Shown here: one piece after another, positions 15,261 to 16,178 of the stretch
Position numbering within the stretch: position 1 is the first letter of the stretch
Layout of the letters: every line of letters begins with the position of its first letter
Origin: an uncultured Chiayiivirga sp.
GTDB taxonomy: Bacteria; Pseudomonadota; Gammaproteobacteria; Xanthomonadales; Xanthomonadaceae
DNA length: 16,178 nucleotides
Direction of reading: 5' to 3'
Assembly (NCBI GenBank): GCA_934525595.1
Contig: CAKSZJ010000036.1
Location: 1-16,178 of the forward strand
Notes under the pieces: generated by a model
Databases searched by the model: none
What the model was told of the DNA's origin: nothing
What the model saw: only the letters and a program-made list of their open reading frames with translations
Program-made: the position numbers and the translations under genes

Positions 15261-16178
15261 CTACTCTGCCGCGCGCAGCAGCAAGCGCCAGTCAGGGCCG
15301 AGCTTGCGTTCGTCCACGACATGCAGCTTCCAGCGTTCAGCCATGTCGGTCAGCGCCGGCAGCTGCAGCAGCGGGCGCGCTTCGGAGCCGAGCAGCAGCG
15401 GCGCGATATAGAGCAGCAGCTCATCCGCCAAGCCTTGCGCGAACAGTGCACCACACAGCACCGGGCCGGCTTCGACCTGGATTTCGTTGATGCCGCGTTC
15501 GCCCAGGCGTTGCAGGGCGGCTGGCAGCGAAAGGCCGTTTTCGTCCAGCGGCAATGGCTCGCATTCGACATTGCTGAAACGCGAATCCGGCACTTCGCCC
15601 GGCACATGGAAGAACAGCGTCGGGGCACTGCCATCGAGCAGATGCATGCCGGCGGCGGTGCGCAGATGGCGGTCCAGCACCACGCGCAGCACCGGCGCGA
15701 TATCGGCTTCGGGTACGCGCGCGGTCAGGCGCGGATCGTCGGCCAGCACGGTGCCGCTGCCGGTCAGGATCGCGCCGGCACGCGCGCGCCAGTGCTGCAC
15801 ATCGTCGCGCGCGGCCTCGCCGGTGATCCACTTGGATTCGCCATTGCCCAGCGCGGTGCGCCCATCCAAGCTCATCGCCAGCTTGATCCGCAGCCACGGC
15901 CGGCCGCGTTCGATGCGGGACAGAAAGCCGCGATTGATCGCGCGTGCCTGCGTTTCCATCAAACCCGACTCGACCACGATCCCGGCCTCGCGAAGTCGCT
16001 CGAAACCGTTGCCGGCCACCTGCGGAAACGGATCGCGCAGCGCCGCGACCACGCGCACGACGCCCGATGCGATCAAGGCATCCACACACGGCGGGGTGCG
16101 GCCGTGGTGGGCGCAGGGTTCCAGCGTCACATAGGCGGTGGCGCCGCGCGCGCGCTCACCGGCATCGCGCAGCGCCAG
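15261..16178 (-). CDS. ribD: Bifunctional riboflavin biosynthesis deaminase/reductase RibD (5' end beyond window)
   Basis: The open frame continues to the right edge, so the N-terminus including the HAE zinc ligand is outside. The visible part has about 305 residues. It starts inside the deaminase domain (ALRDAGERARGATAYVTLEP, then PCAHHGRTPPC with two zinc cysteines) and passes into the reductase domain (RPWLRIKLAMSLDGRTAL, SKWITGEAARDDVQHWRARA, TGSGTVLADDPRL, then QVEAGPVLCGALFAQGLADE). It deaminates the diaminopyrimidine made from GTP and reduces its ribose, the second and third steps of riboflavin synthesis. The GTG at 16130 is not the true start, because conserved sequence continues upstream of it. 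No ribC, ribBA or ribH gene is in the window; they may lie to the right or elsewhere. Confidence 0.96.
   Translation of the reverse strand: MALRDAGERARGATAYVTLEPCAHHGRTPPCVDALIASGVVRVVAALRDPFPQVAGNGFERLREAGIVVESGLMETQARAINRGFLSRIERGRPWLRIKLAMSLDGRTALGNGESKWITGEAARDDVQHWRARAGAILTGSGTVLADDPRLTARVPEADIAPVLRVVLDRHLRTAAGMHLLDGSAPTLFFHVPGEVPDSRFSNVECEPLPLDENGLSLPAALQRLGERGINEIQVEAGPVLCGALFAQGLADELLLYIAPLLLGSEARPLLQLPALTDMAERWKLHVVDERKLGPDWRLLLRAAE

Overview
The window is a GC-rich, gene-dense bacterial chromosome segment with 15 supported protein genes and almost no empty space. No RNA gene, insertion sequence, integrase, CRISPR array or phage gene was seen. The gene content (RapA, Hsp15, NfuA, PhhB, a DUF1415 protein, a phasin, and a long secreted S8 protease with Ig-like and fibronectin-like tails) and the codon bias fit a gammaproteobacterium. 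Lysobacterales (Xanthomonadales) is the best guess; this is an inference from family content, not from a marker gene. Two genes run off the window: the protease at the left edge loses its C-terminus, and ribD at the right edge loses its N-terminus.

Left part (1-4904, all minus strand): an apparent stress operon, msrA-msrB-hslR, joined by two four-base GTGA stop/start overlaps. Downstream of it, behind its own leader of about 195 bases, lies the secreted subtilisin-like protease. Methionine sulfoxide repair and Hsp15 ribosome rescue are both responses to protein damage.

Middle left (5007-7493, minus strand): nfuA (Fe-S carrier), a cytosine deaminase of the fungal FCY1 type, a DUF1415 protein coupled to it by an ATGA overlap, then a phasin with a long Ala/Lys/Pro tail and its own strong ribosome binding site. 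nfuA is divergent from phhB (pterin-4a-carbinolamine dehydratase). phhB overlaps the start of a membrane protein that resembles a CPBP intramembrane protease but lacks the usual glutamates. panD follows, behind a recognisable promoter.

Right part: rapA (minus) converges on panD. A small DUF1304 membrane protein lies upstream of rapA on the same strand. A CPA1-type cation:proton antiporter with a C-terminal TrkA-N-like domain (plus) is divergent from DUF1304 and converges on ribD (minus) with a 14-base gap.

Most of the window is housekeeping: redox repair, Fe-S, pantothenate, riboflavin, transcription recycling and ion homeostasis. I do not see a clearly new multi-gene system. The points most worth a second look are the FCY1-like deaminase paired with DUF1415, the CPBP-like protein with Gln-Gln in place of Glu-Glu and an added periplasmic domain, and two long poly-G tracts, one inside and one upstream of the protease gene.
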